Shown piece by piece: positions 62,938 to 64,000 of a stretch of 64,000 bases of DNA (position 1 is its first letter; each line of letters opens with the position of its first letter). Where the stretch lies: assembly GCF_019139815.1 (NCBI RefSeq), contig NZ_CP077079.1, positions 4,836,001 to 4,900,000 of the forward strand. Direction: 5' to 3'. The position numbers and the translations under genes are program-made. Origin of the DNA: Pseudomonas asgharzadehiana (GTDB lineage: Bacteria > Pseudomonadota > Gammaproteobacteria > Pseudomonadales > Pseudomonadaceae). Below the pieces are notes generated by a model. That model did not search any database. It was given only the letters and a program-made list of their open reading frames with translations, and was not told where the DNA came from.

Positions 62938-63984
62938 TCAGCTCACGAGGGGCTGTTGCGCATCCTGAGTTTCCACCTCCAACCACCATGCATACCCACG
63001 CTCAGGGTGATTCAAACTGAACGCGCGCCCCATCGGCGGCGTGGTAATCGACACATTGCGCTCCCACGCCAGCGCCATGATGCGGTCGAACGGTTCGTGC
63101 CAGGCATGGAAAGCCAGGTCGAAGGTGCCGTTGTGAATCGGCAGCAGCCAACGCCCTTTGAGGTCGATGTGCGCCTGCAGGGTTTGCTCCGGCTGCATGT
63201 GCACGTGTGGCCAGTCGACGTTGTAGGCCCCAGTTTCCATCAGCGTCAGGTCAAATGGGCCGTACTGTTCGCCGATCCGCTTGAAGCCGTCGAAATAACC
63301 GGTGTCACCGCTGAAAAAGATCCGCCGCGCGCCGTCGACCATCACCCAGGAACACCACAGCGTCTGGTTGGCATCAAACAGCCCGCGCCCGGAAAAATGC
63401 TGCGCCGGCGTCGCCACGAAACGAATGCCCTGCACCTCGGTGCCCTGCCACCAATCCAGCTGGCGCACCTTGTCGGCCGCCACGCCCCACTTGACCAGAA
63501 GGTCACCCACGCCCAGCGGCGCAAGAAAATAACGGGTCTTGGCGGCCAGTTGGATGACAGCCTTGCGGTCAAGATGATCGTAGTGGTTGTGGGAAAGAAT
63601 CACCGCTTCCAGCTCAGGCAGCTCATCCAGACTGATCGGTGGCTGGTGAAAGCGCTTGGGGCCGGCCCAACTGAATGGCGAGGCGCGTTCGGCGAATACC
63701 GGGTCGGTCACCCAGAACTTACCGCGCATCTTGAGTAATACGGTGGAATGCCCAAGGCGAAACACGCTGTGATCGGGTGCGGCCAGCAATTGGTCGCGGG
63801 ACAACGGTTGCACCGGAATCGCCCCTACCGGCCGCGTGGTACGCGGTTTGTTGAACAGCATGTTCCAAAAGATACGCAAGGTTTTGCCGAAGCCACCGTG
63901 CGGCACAGGGGGGGCGTTACTGAAATGCGATTTGCCCTGCACGGCGGTGGAGGAAGGGTCGATGCGGGGTGAGACGGTGGCCAT
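62938..63984 (-). CDS. Metallo-beta-lactamase-fold hydrolase (NAPE-PLD/UlaG-like)
   Basis: 348 residues from ATG 63984 (AGGAGT upstream). Metal motif LSHNHYDHLD near residue 134, then PAQHFSGRG, FFSGDTGYFDGF with the bridging Asp, and LPIHNGTFDLAFHAWHEP near the end: all ligands of a dinuclear zinc site. The family splits phosphodiester or lactone bonds of lipids and sugars; the substrate here is unknown. Confidence 0.9.
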   Translation of the reverse strand: MATVSPRIDPSSTAVQGKSHFSNAPPVPHGGFGKTLRIFWNMLFNKPRTTRPVGAIPVQPLSRDQLLAAPDHSVFRLGHSTVLLKMRGKFWVTDPVFAERASPFSWAGPKRFHQPPISLDELPELEAVILSHNHYDHLDRKAVIQLAAKTRYFLAPLGVGDLLVKWGVAADKVRQLDWWQGTEVQGIRFVATPAQHFSGRGLFDANQTLWCSWVMVDGARRIFFSGDTGYFDGFKRIGEQYGPFDLTLMETGAYNVDWPHVHMQPEQTLQAHIDLKGRWLLPIHNGTFDLAFHAWHEPFDRIMALAWERNVSITTPPMGRAFSLNHPERGYAWWLEVETQDAQQPLVS

Positions 63985-64000
63985 TGCAGAGTGACTCCTA

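Overview
The window is chromosomal DNA of a Pseudomonas, most likely of the P. fluorescens group. The evidence is the gene content and order (phoPQ, rstAB-like pair, nrdA, flg/che genes, amrZ, rsmA/csrA-lysC-alaS, the aru/ast operon, the aot operon with argR, acsA), the high-GC codon use, and at least seven copies of short inverted elements built around GGGGGCTTGCTCCC, typical of fluorescens-group REP/REPIN sequences. Functional names rest on recognised motifs and remembered family sequences; no database search was possible.

Layout. 1-6.4 kb: the 3' part of an AraC-type regulator, a small exported protein with phoP-phoQ behind a PhoP-type box, a phosphopantetheinyl transferase and a second two-component pair. 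6.4-9.9 kb: nrdA, preceded by a cluster of DnaA-like boxes and a pair of NrdR-like boxes; its partner nrdB lies about 48 kb away at 57.8 kb. 10-11 kb: an unrecognised protein with papain/calpain-like Gln-x5-Cys and His motifs. 11.2-19.8 kb: flagellar and chemotaxis genes flgBCDE, cheV-cheR, flgA, flgM, flgN and a YcgR/FlgZ brake, with readable sigma-54 and FliA promoters. 19.8-23.8 kb: an MFS transporter, a small orphan bacteriocin module (frameshifted colicin E3-type RNase domain plus putative immunity gene), tRNA-Arg(CCT), two tiny envelope proteins and amrZ. 23.9-31.7 kb: mgtE, three tRNAs, csrA/rsmA, lysC, alaS and a threonine aldolase. 31.8-32.6 kb: an FMN riboswitch driving a stand-alone lumazine synthase.

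32.7-51.3 kb is devoted to arginine. The catabolic aruCFGDB-x-aruE operon and the arginine/ornithine importer aotJQM-x-aotP with regulator argR lie in the same orientation, with ArgR half-sites before aruC and aotJ. Between argR and aruC sits a divergent 5-kb gene for a 1682-residue DUF6543-like, leucine-rich-repeat protein. It carries a clear internal duplication of about 307 residues and ends without the E3-ligase domain often found in relatives.

51.9-54.6 kb holds acsA and a small DUF2790 protein. 54.6-57.3 kb is a decaying locus: a LysR gene with a one-base frameshift, an aconitase/isopropylmalate-isomerase-like gene with frameshifts, and its fusion by deletion to the tail of an MFS transporter. 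The right end holds nrdB, a small membrane protein, an HNH endonuclease remnant, a HAD phosphatase, a protein with a CoiA-like zinc ribbon, a small HTH protein, an amidase-like protein apparently without a catalytic core, and a metallo-beta-lactamase-fold hydrolase. The most unusual content is the duplicated LRR protein, the orphan RNase/immunity pair, the papain-like protein and the fused pseudogene.
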